Of a stretch of 64,000 nucleotides of DNA, positions 27,866 to 36,502 are shown piece by piece. The position numbers and the translations under genes were made by a program. Below the pieces are notes generated by a model that was given only the letters and a program-made list of their open reading frames with translations, ran no database searches and was not told where the DNA came from. The stretch is from contig NZ_JAUOTO010000003.1 in NCBI RefSeq assembly GCF_030546645.1, positions 62,001 through 126,000 on the forward strand, read 5' to 3'. The DNA is from Flavitalea plasmicola. GTDB taxonomy: Bacteria; Bacteroidota; Bacteroidia; Chitinophagales; Chitinophagaceae. The first letter of the stretch is position 1. Every line of letters begins with the position of its first letter.

Positions 27866-28363
27866 ATGGCAACCGTCAACCTACGTAGCTTCCGGCAGAT
27901 TGTTCGTAACAATAAAAGACGCATCAAAGGATATCTGACAAGACTAAGGAACAATCCTCCCCGGGGCCTGGACACTTTGAAGGCCGAGGCTGACAAGCAT
28001 GCCTGGGCACATACGGACTGCCTGGACTGCGCCAATTGCTGCAAAACGATGTCGCCTACCTATACCAAAAAGGACGTAAAGCGGATCTCAGCCCACCTGG
28101 GCATGACGGATGCAGCATTTCGTGAAAAATGGTTGTATAAGGACAGGACCGGCGACTGGATGAATGTGAAGCAGCCCTGTCAGTTCCTGGACCTGGAAAC
28201 CAATATGTGTAATATCTATGCCGTGCGTCCTGCGGACTGCGCCGGCTTCCCTCATCACACGAAAAGGAAGATGGTGGAATACATGCATATGTACCAGCAG
28301 AACATCGAATATTGTCCTGCCACTTACCGGTTGGTGGAATACATCCAGGAAAAGCTAAAGTGA
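27866..28363 (+). CDS. YkgJ-type cysteine cluster protein
   Basis: Protein of 165 residues from ATG 27866, which follows a good promoter match; an in-frame ATG at 27794 would lie upstream of that promoter. The zinc/iron-binding cysteine cluster is clear: CLDCANCCKTMSP near the N-terminus, then PCQFLD, MCNIYAVRPADCAGFPHH and a late Cys in EYCPATY. Members of this widespread family have no settled function. The 3' end overlaps the convergent YraN gene by 9 bases. Confidence 0.88.
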   Translation: MATVNLRSFRQIVRNNKRRIKGYLTRLRNNPPRGLDTLKAEADKHAWAHTDCLDCANCCKTMSPTYTKKDVKRISAHLGMTDAAFREKWLYKDRTGDWMNVKQPCQFLDLETNMCNIYAVRPADCAGFPHHTKRKMVEYMHMYQQNIEYCPATYRLVEYIQEKLK

Positions 28364-28717
28364 AACATCTTCGAAAAGCAGGTATTCCAGGGGTTTTCCA
28401 TCCATCAGCCGAATAGCCAGCACATCATACTGGACTCTCTTTTCGACAGGCACGGCATGCTTATACAACCAATGGGAAGCGGTGCGCATCATCGTTCTCA
28501 GCTTGGCTTTGCTCACTCTTTCTTCAGGATACCCGAAAGTATTTCCGATGCTGCATTTGATCTCTATGAAATGATAGGCTTCTCCACGTGTGGCGATGAT
28601 GTCTATTTCACCGCGCCGGTACCGCCAGTTCCTGTGCCGTACGAGAAACCCCTGTTCCACGAGCCATCCGGCCGCCTGGTCTTCTCCCCACTTTCCAAGA
28701 TCATTATGCCGGGCCAT
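28355..28717 (-). CDS. YraN family protein (UPF0102), nuclease-like
   Basis: Small protein of the UPF0102/YraN family with a restriction-endonuclease-like fold. Core motifs are GKWGEDQAAGWLVEQGF, NWRYRRGEIDIIA and FIEIKCS, with the Asp, Glu and Lys of the nuclease-like site. I start at ATG 28717 (MARHNDLG, 120 residues), which matches the family N-terminus; an ATG at 28753 would overlap the start of the divergent manA. Possible role in DNA repair or recombination, not proven for the family. Confidence 0.9.
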   Translation of the reverse strand: MARHNDLGKWGEDQAAGWLVEQGFLVRHRNWRYRRGEIDIIATRGEAYHFIEIKCSIGNTFGYPEERVSKAKLRTMMRTASHWLYKHAVPVEKRVQYDVLAIRLMDGKPLEYLLFEDVSL

Positions 28718-28751
28718 CCTTTTTCCTTTTATTTGCAAAATAATTTCATTC

Positions 28752-29963
28752 ATGCAGCAGGGAAAAAATGTTTTTAAGCTAAAAGGAAAGATACAGCAGT
28801 ATGCCTGGGGGGGCCAGACCTATTTGTCTAAGCTGCTTTCCGTAGCCAACCCGGAGAACAAACCATTCGCAGAATATTGGCTGGGCGCCCACGACAATGC
28901 TCCTGCGGAGCTGGAAGGCGCAGAGCCAGCGAAGCTGAACGAGTATGTCCGTCTACAGCCGGAGACCAGTCTGGGGGCTGCCGTAGCGCAGCGATTCGGC
29001 AGGCTTCCCTATTTATTGAAGATCCTGGACGTAAAGGATATGCTGTCGATCCAGGTGCATCCTACCAAGAAGAATGCGGAGCTTGAGTTTGCGATGGAAA
29101 ATGAGAAGGGCATCGCGCTTGGCGCACCCCATCGTAACTATAAGGACGATAATCACAAGCCGGAACTGATGCTCGCGCTTAGCGATTTCTGGCTGTTGCA
29201 TGGGTTCAAGCCGGAGGAAGAGCTGATGCATACATTGTCCACAGTCCCCGAACTGCGCTTCCTGCTGCCCGTCTTTTCCATGGGCGGATATAAAGAATTG
29301 TACAAGGAAGTGATGGAGATGCCGCAGCAGGAAGTGAATGCCTTATTGAAGCCCCTTCTGGATAGGATCATACCTCTCTACCAGCAGAAGCTGCTCCGCA
29401 AACAGGACGAGGATTTCTGGGCCGCCCGTGCGGCCCTTACGTACAATGAAGGGGATAAGATCGACAGGGGCATTTTTTCCGTTTATTTCTTCAACCTGGT
29501 GAACGTTCATCCGGGAGAGGCCGTTTTTCAGGATGCCGGACTGCCCCATGCCTACCTGGAGGGGCAGAACGTAGAGATCATGGCCAATTCCGATAATGTG
29601 CTTCGGGGCGGACTAACGCCCAAACATGTCGATGTTCCCGAACTCCTGAAGCATGTCCGGTTTGAAGCCACCCATCCCCATATCATCAGGGAAAACAATA
29701 CGCCGGGGCATATCGTCATTTATAAGACTCCCGCTCCCGACTTCGAGCTGAGCAAGATCAACCTTCAGGCGGGGGAAATAGTGACCATACAGTCTCACTC
29801 CGTGGAAATATTCCTGGTGCTCGAAGGAAAGGTACAGGTAGAGGACAGCAACGGTTTTGACCGGAAAGCCGGAGATGCTTTCATTGCTTTCGACAAGGCG
29901 AAGATCAGTCTGCGGGCGGATCAGGATACACTGTTATACAGGGCCTCCGTACCCAAAGCCTGA
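28752..29963 (+). CDS. manA: Mannose-6-phosphate isomerase, class I
   Basis: Interconverts mannose 6-phosphate and fructose 6-phosphate, feeding GDP-sugar synthesis. The product has 403 residues from ATG 28752. Zinc and active-site signatures are present: MLSIQVHPTKKNAE, DDNHKPELMLAL and GLPHAYLEGQNVEIMANSDN, followed by VLRGGLTPKHVDV. The C-terminal cupin half is complete. A longer in-frame extension upstream runs through the YraN gene and is rejected. It is followed after 4 bases by a clan GH-D glycosidase, so the two genes form a small carbohydrate operon. Confidence 0.95.
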   Translation: MQQGKNVFKLKGKIQQYAWGGQTYLSKLLSVANPENKPFAEYWLGAHDNAPAELEGAEPAKLNEYVRLQPETSLGAAVAQRFGRLPYLLKILDVKDMLSIQVHPTKKNAELEFAMENEKGIALGAPHRNYKDDNHKPELMLALSDFWLLHGFKPEEELMHTLSTVPELRFLLPVFSMGGYKELYKEVMEMPQQEVNALLKPLLDRIIPLYQQKLLRKQDEDFWAARAALTYNEGDKIDRGIFSVYFFNLVNVHPGEAVFQDAGLPHAYLEGQNVEIMANSDNVLRGGLTPKHVDVPELLKHVRFEATHPHIIRENNTPGHIVIYKTPAPDFELSKINLQAGEIVTIQSHSVEIFLVLEGKVQVEDSNGFDRKAGDAFIAFDKAKISLRADQDTLLYRASVPKA

Positions 29964-29967
29964 GAAT

Positions 29968-31953
29968 ATGAAAGTTAAAATAGTCGTATCCTTCCTGTCA
30001 TGTCTTGTTGCGTTGACGACGCTGGCTCAAATAAAGGACATTCCATTCGGTGACAACAGCCACATTCGGTATGATCTCCGCAAAGGCACCTACGACGTAA
30101 TCTTTAAAGGGCGGACAGTGATAAAAGACGCCTATGCTGTCTGCAGGTCGGGAGATCGTGCGGACAGCAGCATCTCCTATACCTTCCACCGGTGGACTAC
30201 TTTTCCCCGCGGTGAGGGTGAAATGGTCTATATGGTCCAATCCTCGGGCGGCGGGCGTCCGGTGATGGATCAGCGATTCTACATACGCAAGGGGGAGAAA
30301 GTTTTTACTACATCGGTAAGGATCGAGGCCACCGGTTGCAATTATATGTCGCCACTGACCACGCAGCACGCCTACCTCGATGCAAGCGATGAGGACAGGG
30401 CATTGCTGGTGCCATTCGACAACGATGCCTGGGTTCGTTATAACGCTTTTCCTTTGGGGTTAGCCGACTTCACCAGCGCCGAAGTAACTGCCCTTTACAA
30501 TAATGCCAGCCGTAGTGGGCTGGTCCTGGGGGCGCTCATGCAACTGACATGGAAAACGGGCATCACGATCAAAGGAGCCGACTCGGGGAAAATTACGCAG
30601 CTCTCGGCCTTCGGGGGTTATACCGACAAGACATATACCCACGATCTGATAGGACATGGAACGGTGATGGCTGAACCAGACCATTTTTGTACGAGTCCCG
30701 TAATCATGGTAGGCTGGTATGATGACTGGCGTGCCGGATTGGAGGATTATGCCACTCATGCCCGGATGCGTCAGGTGCCCCGATGGTCCAACGCTACCAC
30801 TTTCGGATGGAATAGCTGGGGCGCCATGCAGGATAAGCTGACTTTACCCAAAGCCAAAGCCGTCGTAGATTTCTTTCATGACTCCTGCAGTAATTTTCGT
30901 ACTGCTGACAATACTTTGTACATCGACCTGGACTCTTACTGGGACATGCTCTTGCAGGGCGGTCTCGAGGGCGACTACAGCAGGCTGAAGGAATTCTGCG
31001 ACTATTGTAAAAGCAAGGGATTTCAGCCCGGCATCTATTGGGCGCCATTTGTGGACTGGGGCAAGTCCCCCCGCAAAATGGAAGGCTCGGATTACAACTA
31101 TGCGGATTGCTGGGTCCGGCAAAATGGGAACTATAATGACCTGGATGGCGCCAGGGCGCTGGACCCTACGCATCCGGGCACATTGGCAAGGATCGCCCTG
31201 GTCATCAGGCACTTTAAAGCGTGCGGCTTCAGGATGATCAAGATTGATTTCCTCGGTCATGCGGCACTGGAGGCGGATCAATTCTATGACAAATCCGTCC
31301 ATACAGGCATGCAGGCCTTCCGTGAGGGAATGGAATTCCTCGCGGGTCAGCTGGAGGGGAAGATGCTAATGTACGCCGCCATCTCGCCCAACCTCGCTAC
31401 GGCCCGTTTTGTGCACATGCGCCGCATCGCCTGTGACGCCTACAGCGGGATCAATGAGACGGCCTATACGCTGAACAGCACTACTTATGGCTGGTGGCAG
31501 GATAAACTGTACGATTACGTCGATGCGGATCACATCGTATTCAAGGCAGAACCGCCTGGCGTGAACCGCGCCCGACTGGCTTCCGCTCTTATTACAGGCA
31601 CATTGATAACAGGCGATGATTATTCGACACCGGGAAACTGGCATTCCACGGCAAAAATATTGCTGCAAAATAAGGACTTGGTGGAGGTCGCGCGAGCAGG
31701 GCGGGCGTTCAGGCCTGTAGAGGGCAATACGGGCGATCAGGCCGGGAATTTCTTTGTACGCAGGGAGGGAAAACATACCTCCATCGCCATCTTCAATTAC
31801 AGCGATAAGGTGCTGCACTATACCATTGACCCCATCCGCTGGGGTATTTCAAAAAAGCCATTAAAAGAATTATTCTCAGGAGCTGTGCTGCAGCCGGGAA
31901 TGTTGACCATCTCCGTTCCGCCTGCGGATGCCGTCATTTACCGGCAGGACTGA
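29968..31953 (+). CDS. Exported clan GH-D glycoside hydrolase, alpha-galactosidase-like
   Basis: Secreted glycosidase of 661 residues: signal peptide (about 1-20, ALTTLAQ), a beta-sandwich N-terminal region (about 25-265), then a TIM barrel beginning FGWNSWGAMQDK. The candidate nucleophile is Asp427 in MIKIDFLG, and the acid/base is probably Asp490 in RIACDAYSG. A C-terminal beta domain completes it. The pattern is that of the GH27/GH36 group, mostly alpha-galactosidases. It follows manA by 4 bases. The exact family and sugar specificity cannot be assigned by eye. Confidence 0.85.
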   Translation: MKVKIVVSFLSCLVALTTLAQIKDIPFGDNSHIRYDLRKGTYDVIFKGRTVIKDAYAVCRSGDRADSSISYTFHRWTTFPRGEGEMVYMVQSSGGGRPVMDQRFYIRKGEKVFTTSVRIEATGCNYMSPLTTQHAYLDASDEDRALLVPFDNDAWVRYNAFPLGLADFTSAEVTALYNNASRSGLVLGALMQLTWKTGITIKGADSGKITQLSAFGGYTDKTYTHDLIGHGTVMAEPDHFCTSPVIMVGWYDDWRAGLEDYATHARMRQVPRWSNATTFGWNSWGAMQDKLTLPKAKAVVDFFHDSCSNFRTADNTLYIDLDSYWDMLLQGGLEGDYSRLKEFCDYCKSKGFQPGIYWAPFVDWGKSPRKMEGSDYNYADCWVRQNGNYNDLDGARALDPTHPGTLARIALVIRHFKACGFRMIKIDFLGHAALEADQFYDKSVHTGMQAFREGMEFLAGQLEGKMLMYAAISPNLATARFVHMRRIACDAYSGINETAYTLNSTTYGWWQDKLYDYVDADHIVFKAEPPGVNRARLASALITGTLITGDDYSTPGNWHSTAKILLQNKDLVEVARAGRAFRPVEGNTGDQAGNFFVRREGKHTSIAIFNYSDKVLHYTIDPIRWGISKKPLKELFSGAVLQPGMLTISVPPADAVIYRQD

Positions 31954-31955
31954 TC

Positions 31956-32423
31956 TCAATCACCTTCTTCATATCCTTCGTCCACCAGCAGATGGCCGCC
32001 ATCGGCTGCCGCTGTAGCCAGCTCATCACAGCGATTGTTGTGCGGGTTGTCCGCGTGTCCTCTCACCCAGACAAAGCGGATAGTGTTCTTTTTAGCCAGC
32101 TCATAGAAGTGCAGCCAGAGGTCCTTGTTCTTTTTACCTCCCTTGAAGTTGGTGGCGATCCAGTTCTTCAGCCAGCCTTGTTCCCAGGCCTTCACCACAT
32201 ATTGGCTGTCGGAATAAACAGTGATCTTCAGCCCGTCCTTTTTCAGCGCCTCCAGTCCCGCGATGACAGCCATCAGCTCCATGCGGTTGTTCGTCGTGCG
32301 CTTATAACCTTGTGAAAGCTCTTTGCGATGACCTCCCCAGAATAAGACTGTCCCATAGCCTCCCGGGCCGGGGTTGCCGCGGGATGAGCCGTCTGTATAC
32401 ATCACCAGTTCGTTGTTTGCCAT
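31956..32423 (-). CDS. rnhA: Ribonuclease HI
   Basis: Degrades RNA in RNA-DNA hybrids, such as Okazaki primers and R-loops, in the cytoplasm. It has 155 residues, the standard bacterial size. Catalytic acids are visible in MYTDGSSRGNPGPGG (Asp11), NNRMELMAV (Glu49), VYSDSQYV (Asp72) and NNRCDELAT. The basic protrusion (WIATNFKGGKKNKDLW) is present. Convergent with the glycosidase (2-base gap) and 8 bases after the acyl-CoA carboxylase stop. Confidence 0.97.
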   Translation of the reverse strand: MANNELVMYTDGSSRGNPGPGGYGTVLFWGGHRKELSQGYKRTTNNRMELMAVIAGLEALKKDGLKITVYSDSQYVVKAWEQGWLKNWIATNFKGGKKNKDLWLHFYELAKKNTIRFVWVRGHADNPHNNRCDELATAAADGGHLLVDEGYEEGD

Positions 32424-32431
32424 AAATGATA

Positions 32432-34060
32432 TTAGACTTGTATCACGCCTGTGCTGAATGCCGGCAGGTCCGGGTTATGTGCTGCCGCCTGCAGTCCTTC
32501 CGAGATCACTTTACGGGTGTCGGCCGGATCGATGATCGCGTCTACCCATAAGCGTGCGGCGGCATAATAAGGCGTCGTTTGTTTTTCATAGCGGCCTTTG
32601 ATCTCATCCAGCAGCCGACGCTCCTCGGCCGGGTCGATCACCTGACCTTTGCTTTTCAGGGCGCTGACCTGGATCTGCAGGAGGGTTTTGGCAGCCTGGT
32701 CTCCACCCATGACGGCGATCCTGGCCGTCGGCCAGGCATAGATGAAACGGGGGTCGTAGGCCTTGCCGCACATGGCATAGTTGCCTGCCCCATATGAATT
32801 ACCGATGATGATGGTGATCTTCGGCACTACACTATTGGCTACTGCGTTCACCATTTTTGCCCCGTCTTTGATGATGCCGGCATGCTCACTGCGGGAACCG
32901 ACCATGAAGCCCGTGACATCCTGGAGGAACACCAGGGGGATCTTTTTCTGGTTGCAGTTCATGATAAAACGGGCGGCCTTATCCGCGCTGTCATTGTAGA
33001 TGACACCCCCCATCTGCATTTCTCCTTTTCTATTCCGGACGATCTTCCGCTGATTGGCCACGATGCCTACCGCCCAGCCGTCGATCCGCGCATATCCGCA
33101 AAGGATCGTTTTGCCGTAGTCTTCTTTAAACTGCTCGAAGGCGGAATTATCCACGATGCGATGGATGATCTCCAGCATGTCATATGGTTTCGAACCGTCT
33201 TCCGGCAGAATGCCGTGCAATTCTTCGGGCCTTTTTTGCGGTGCGGCAGGCGTCGTCCGGTCATAAATACCCGCCGGAGAGGCCCCCAGCTTGCCTATGA
33301 TCTTTTTTACCTGGTCCAGGCATTCCTGCTCAGTTTTGAATTTATAATCAGCGATGCCGGATATTTCAGTATGCGTCATGGCGCCGCCAAGGGTTTCCGT
33401 ATCGATGTCCTCTCCAATGGCGGCCTTGACCAGATAGGGGCCCGCCAGGAAAATGGACCCATTGCCTTCCACCATTAATGTTTCATCGCTCATGATCGGA
33501 AGATAGGCTCCTCCGGCTACGCAGGCACCCATTACAGCGGCGATCTGGGTGATGCCCATGGCGCTCATCCGGGCGTTGTTACGGAAGATGCGGCCGAAAT
33601 GTTCTTTGTCCGGGAAGATCTCATCCTGCATGGGGAGAAAGACCCCCGCGCTGTCAACCAGGTAGATCACAGGCAGAAGATTTTCCATCGCTATTTCCTG
33701 CATTCGCAGGTTCTTCTTTCCCGTAATGGGAAACCATGCGCCTGCCTTTACGGTCTGGTCGTTGGCTATGATCACACATTGCCGGCCGCTGACATATCCG
33801 ATGCCGGCTACCGTACCACCCGCGGGGCATCCGCCCTGCTCTTCATACATTTCGTAACCTGCCAGGGCGCCGAGCTCAATGAATGGGCTGGACTCATCCA
33901 CGAGGTAGGCAATACGCTCGCGGGGCGTAAGCTTATTTTTCTCCCGTTGCTTCTCGATGGCTTTTTTGCCGCCACCCAATGCGATCTTATCCAGCCGTGT
34001 TCTCAGCTGGCTGAGCGCCATCTTCATGACGTCCTCGTTCTTGTTAAAGTCTATGTTCAT
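32432..34060 (-). CDS. Acyl-CoA carboxylase, beta (carboxyltransferase) subunit
   Basis: Carboxyltransferase that moves CO2 from carboxybiotin to propionyl-CoA or a related acyl-CoA. It has 542 residues. The N-terminal lobe has RERIAYLVDESSPFIELG and GVFLPMQDEIFPDKEHFG, and the C-terminal lobe has PLVFLQDVTGFMVG, NSYGAGNYAMCGKAYDPRF and AVMGGDQAAKTL, the crotonase-like oxyanion loops. No biotin or biotin-carboxylase subunit is adjacent, so those are encoded elsewhere. Substrate choice (propionyl-, methylcrotonyl- or other acyl-CoA) is not determined here. Confidence 0.93.
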   Translation of the reverse strand: MNIDFNKNEDVMKMALSQLRTRLDKIALGGGKKAIEKQREKNKLTPRERIAYLVDESSPFIELGALAGYEMYEEQGGCPAGGTVAGIGYVSGRQCVIIANDQTVKAGAWFPITGKKNLRMQEIAMENLLPVIYLVDSAGVFLPMQDEIFPDKEHFGRIFRNNARMSAMGITQIAAVMGACVAGGAYLPIMSDETLMVEGNGSIFLAGPYLVKAAIGEDIDTETLGGAMTHTEISGIADYKFKTEQECLDQVKKIIGKLGASPAGIYDRTTPAAPQKRPEELHGILPEDGSKPYDMLEIIHRIVDNSAFEQFKEDYGKTILCGYARIDGWAVGIVANQRKIVRNRKGEMQMGGVIYNDSADKAARFIMNCNQKKIPLVFLQDVTGFMVGSRSEHAGIIKDGAKMVNAVANSVVPKITIIIGNSYGAGNYAMCGKAYDPRFIYAWPTARIAVMGGDQAAKTLLQIQVSALKSKGQVIDPAEERRLLDEIKGRYEKQTTPYYAAARLWVDAIIDPADTRKVISEGLQAAAHNPDLPAFSTGVIQV

Positions 34061-34148
34061 AGGCGGCGCAATTTGTCCACCAGGTTAGGTGGAATTATAG
34101 GGTGCAATTTAACATGGATGCTCTAATATTTACAGTATTTTTAGCGGT

Positions 34149-35231
34149 ATGTTAGGTAAATCTAAATTAGCCTGGATAATCCTGATAGCGCTTGCCGTCG
34201 GCATTAAGCTTCTTTCTTTTTCCTCCGATGCCGTCGAGAAATATTATTCCATGGGTATTTACCCGGTGATTGCCCGTATCCAGCGCCTGTTGTTCGGATG
34301 GCTTCCTTTCAGCATCGGCGATATTTTGTATGCTGTGGCAGTAATGGGCCTTATATACGGGCTCATATCCCTCCTCAAAAGGCTGATACGCGGGCAAACC
34401 GGCCGGGCCTGGTGGCTGGCCTTGGCAAAGCATACCCTCTTCATACTTCTTCTGGTCTACACCTACTTCAACCTATCCTGGGGCCTTAACTACGATCGCC
34501 GTGGGATCGTCTATCAGCTGCAGCTGAACGTACAGGCCTACTCCACCAGTGAACTGGACACCCTGTTACGGGCGGTGGTCGCGAGGATCAATGACGAAGA
34601 CAGCCTGGCGCACCTGCAGCGGGCTGCCCTGGCCCATAACAGCTCGATATTCCAGGGCGCCACCCATTCGTATGAAGCGCTTTCGGCACAGGATAGGCGA
34701 TTTGCCTATCCTTCGGCTTCTGTAAAAACCTCTATCTATGGTTACCTGGGAGATTACCTTGGTTTTGGGGGCTATTATAACCCTTTCACCGGCGAGGCGC
34801 AGGTGAATACTACTGTTCCCGTCTTCTCCCAACCATACACCACCTGCCATGAGATAGGACATCAACTGGGTTATGCCAGGGAGAATGAAGCCAATTTTGC
34901 GGGCTATCTTGCCGCCCGTTCGTCAAGCGACCCAGCGTTCCGTTATTCCGTTTATTTCGATCTTTATCTGTATGCTGCAAGGGAGCTGTATTTGCGGGAT
35001 TCCACACTGTTGCAGCCCTTGAGGAAACAATTATCTCCCGCTGTAAAGGCGGACTTTAAAGAGCTGCAACGATTCAACCGTCAATATGAGAATCCTTTCG
35101 AACCTGTATTCAGGCGGTTGTATGGACGGTACCTGCGCGCTAACCGGCAGCCCCAGGGTATGCGCACGTATAACGAGGTCATCGCCTGGCTGATAGCTTA
35201 TGGGAAAAAGCATGGCTGGGAGGCCCTTTAA
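34149..35231 (+). CDS. DUF3810 membrane protein with HExxH metallopeptidase-like motif
   Basis: Protein of 360 residues with three transmembrane helices in the first ~110 residues (AWIILIALAVGIKLL, SIGDILYAVAVMGLIYGL, HTLFILLLVYTYFNL). A large extracytoplasmic domain follows, carrying TTCHEIGHQLGYARENEANF, an HExxH zinc motif with a downstream Glu. DUF3810 is widespread in Bacteroidota and Firmicutes, and activity has not been assigned. It converges on dcd with an 11-base gap. Zinc peptidase activity is inferred from the motif alone. Confidence 0.88.
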   Translation: MLGKSKLAWIILIALAVGIKLLSFSSDAVEKYYSMGIYPVIARIQRLLFGWLPFSIGDILYAVAVMGLIYGLISLLKRLIRGQTGRAWWLALAKHTLFILLLVYTYFNLSWGLNYDRRGIVYQLQLNVQAYSTSELDTLLRAVVARINDEDSLAHLQRAALAHNSSIFQGATHSYEALSAQDRRFAYPSASVKTSIYGYLGDYLGFGGYYNPFTGEAQVNTTVPVFSQPYTTCHEIGHQLGYARENEANFAGYLAARSSSDPAFRYSVYFDLYLYAARELYLRDSTLLQPLRKQLSPAVKADFKELQRFNRQYENPFEPVFRRLYGRYLRANRQPQGMRTYNEVIAWLIAYGKKHGWEAL

Positions 35232-35242
35232 TCCCGGATTTG

Positions 35243-35779
35243 TCAGAATTTATTCTTCCACATCATGCTTTCGATGGGTTTGTCGGGCTGTCCGCTGTAC
35301 TTAGCGTCTTTCTTCTGGTTGTATTTTACTTCAATCTCTCCTTCTACAGGAAAGTAGATCAGCTGTCCCACCGGCATGCCCTTGTATATTTTCACCGGCT
35401 GCTTGACAGAGATCTCCAGCGTCCAGTTGCCGCAGAAGCCTACATCGCCTTTGCCTGCCGTTGCGTGGATATCGATACCCAATCTGCCTGTGGAGGATTT
35501 GCCTTCCAGGAACGGGACATGCGCATGGGTCTCCGTATATTCATGGGTAACGCCCAGGTAAAAGACGTGCGGATACAATACAAAGCCCTCTTCCGGGATC
35601 TCGAAATATTCTATCTCATTATGTTTTTTTGCATCTAATATATGATCCTTATAGGTGGCCAGCCATTTGCCTAAGTGTACATCATAGGAATTACTGCCCA
35701 GGCAGGTGCGATCGTAGGGTACGATCCTGATCGAGCCTTTTTCCATCTCCTCCAGTATGCGCAAATCAGATAAGATCAT
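35243..35779 (-). CDS. dcd: dCTP deaminase
   Basis: Deaminates dCTP to dUTP in thymidylate synthesis. It has 178 residues, as usual. Motifs are LGSNSYDVHLGKWLATY near the N-terminus, PFLEGKSSTGRLGIDIHATA and KGDVGFCGNWTLEISV, the last containing the catalytic glutamate; GMPVGQLIYF is also present. The start ATG at 35779 faces the phosphopantetheinyl transferase gene across 44 bases. Whether it is mono- or bifunctional (dUTP-forming only or dUMP-forming) is not resolved. Confidence 0.95.
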   Translation of the reverse strand: MILSDLRILEEMEKGSIRIVPYDRTCLGSNSYDVHLGKWLATYKDHILDAKKHNEIEYFEIPEEGFVLYPHVFYLGVTHEYTETHAHVPFLEGKSSTGRLGIDIHATAGKGDVGFCGNWTLEISVKQPVKIYKGMPVGQLIYFPVEGEIEVKYNQKKDAKYSGQPDKPIESMMWKNKF

Positions 35780-35823
35780 GGTGAAATTGGTTAAGTTTGC
35801 AAGTTGCTGTTATAATTTTAAAG

Positions 35824-36489
35824 ATGCCCCTTTTTTATCAACATAATATCAACCAGGATACAAAACTTGGTATTTGGCGTATCGAAGAGCCCGAATCCTT
35901 CTTCCTGGAGAAAGTGCCTTTGAAAAGAAATGTCTCTCATCCCTACAAGCGGCTGCAGCACCTGGCGGGCAGATACCTGCTTTCCTTCCTTTTTGAGGAT
36001 TTCCCCCTGGAGGAGATCCGGGTCGCGGATACGAGGCAGCCTTTCCTGGCCAGCGAGAAATATCATTTTTCCATTTCCCATTGCGGTGAATATGCTGCCG
36101 CCATTGTCAGCGGTAACAGCAGGGTAGGGGTGGATATCGAAGTGATCACCCCCCGGATAGAAACGGTGGCCCGAAAATTCCTCACTGAGGACGAGGCGCA
36201 TTATTTCAATGAAGAATATGCGTTGTTCCTGGAGCAATGGGGGTTACGCGGGCGGGTTCACCAGGAGTTCCTGACCATGATATGGAGCGCCAAGGAGGCC
36301 ATCTTCAAGTGGTATGGGCGAGGCGAGCTCGACTTCAAGCGGCATATGCACCTGGAAGGCAATATCACGATGGATGGGGATGCTGTCAAGCTGCCTTTTG
36401 TATTTGACAAGGGAAAAAGGATCCACCTGGGCATTGAGGGGAGGATCTTCGATGAACAGGCGCTTATCCTGGCGTGGCTATTGACCTGA
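35824..36489 (+). CDS. 4'-phosphopantetheinyl transferase superfamily protein
   Basis: Transfers the phosphopantetheine arm from CoA to carrier proteins. It has 221 residues from ATG 35824 (MPLFYQHNINQ). The magnesium-binding and catalytic motifs are in place: FSISHCGEYAAA, GVDIEVITPR, and WSAKEAIFKWYGRGELDFK. The size and arrangement fit the Sfp-like group more than the short AcpS type. No polyketide or peptide synthetase lies nearby, so a general role with acyl carrier protein is the simplest reading. Confidence 0.92.
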   Translation: MPLFYQHNINQDTKLGIWRIEEPESFFLEKVPLKRNVSHPYKRLQHLAGRYLLSFLFEDFPLEEIRVADTRQPFLASEKYHFSISHCGEYAAAIVSGNSRVGVDIEVITPRIETVARKFLTEDEAHYFNEEYALFLEQWGLRGRVHQEFLTMIWSAKEAIFKWYGRGELDFKRHMHLEGNITMDGDAVKLPFVFDKGKRIHLGIEGRIFDEQALILAWLLT

Positions 36490-36502
36490 CCGCTCCGTGG
36501 GG

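Noticed and set aside
28590-28751. N-terminal extension of ManA by 54 residues
   Set aside because: It runs through the YraN gene and adds a Cys/Arg-rich sequence absent from class I isomerases; ATG 28752 gives the expected N-terminus.
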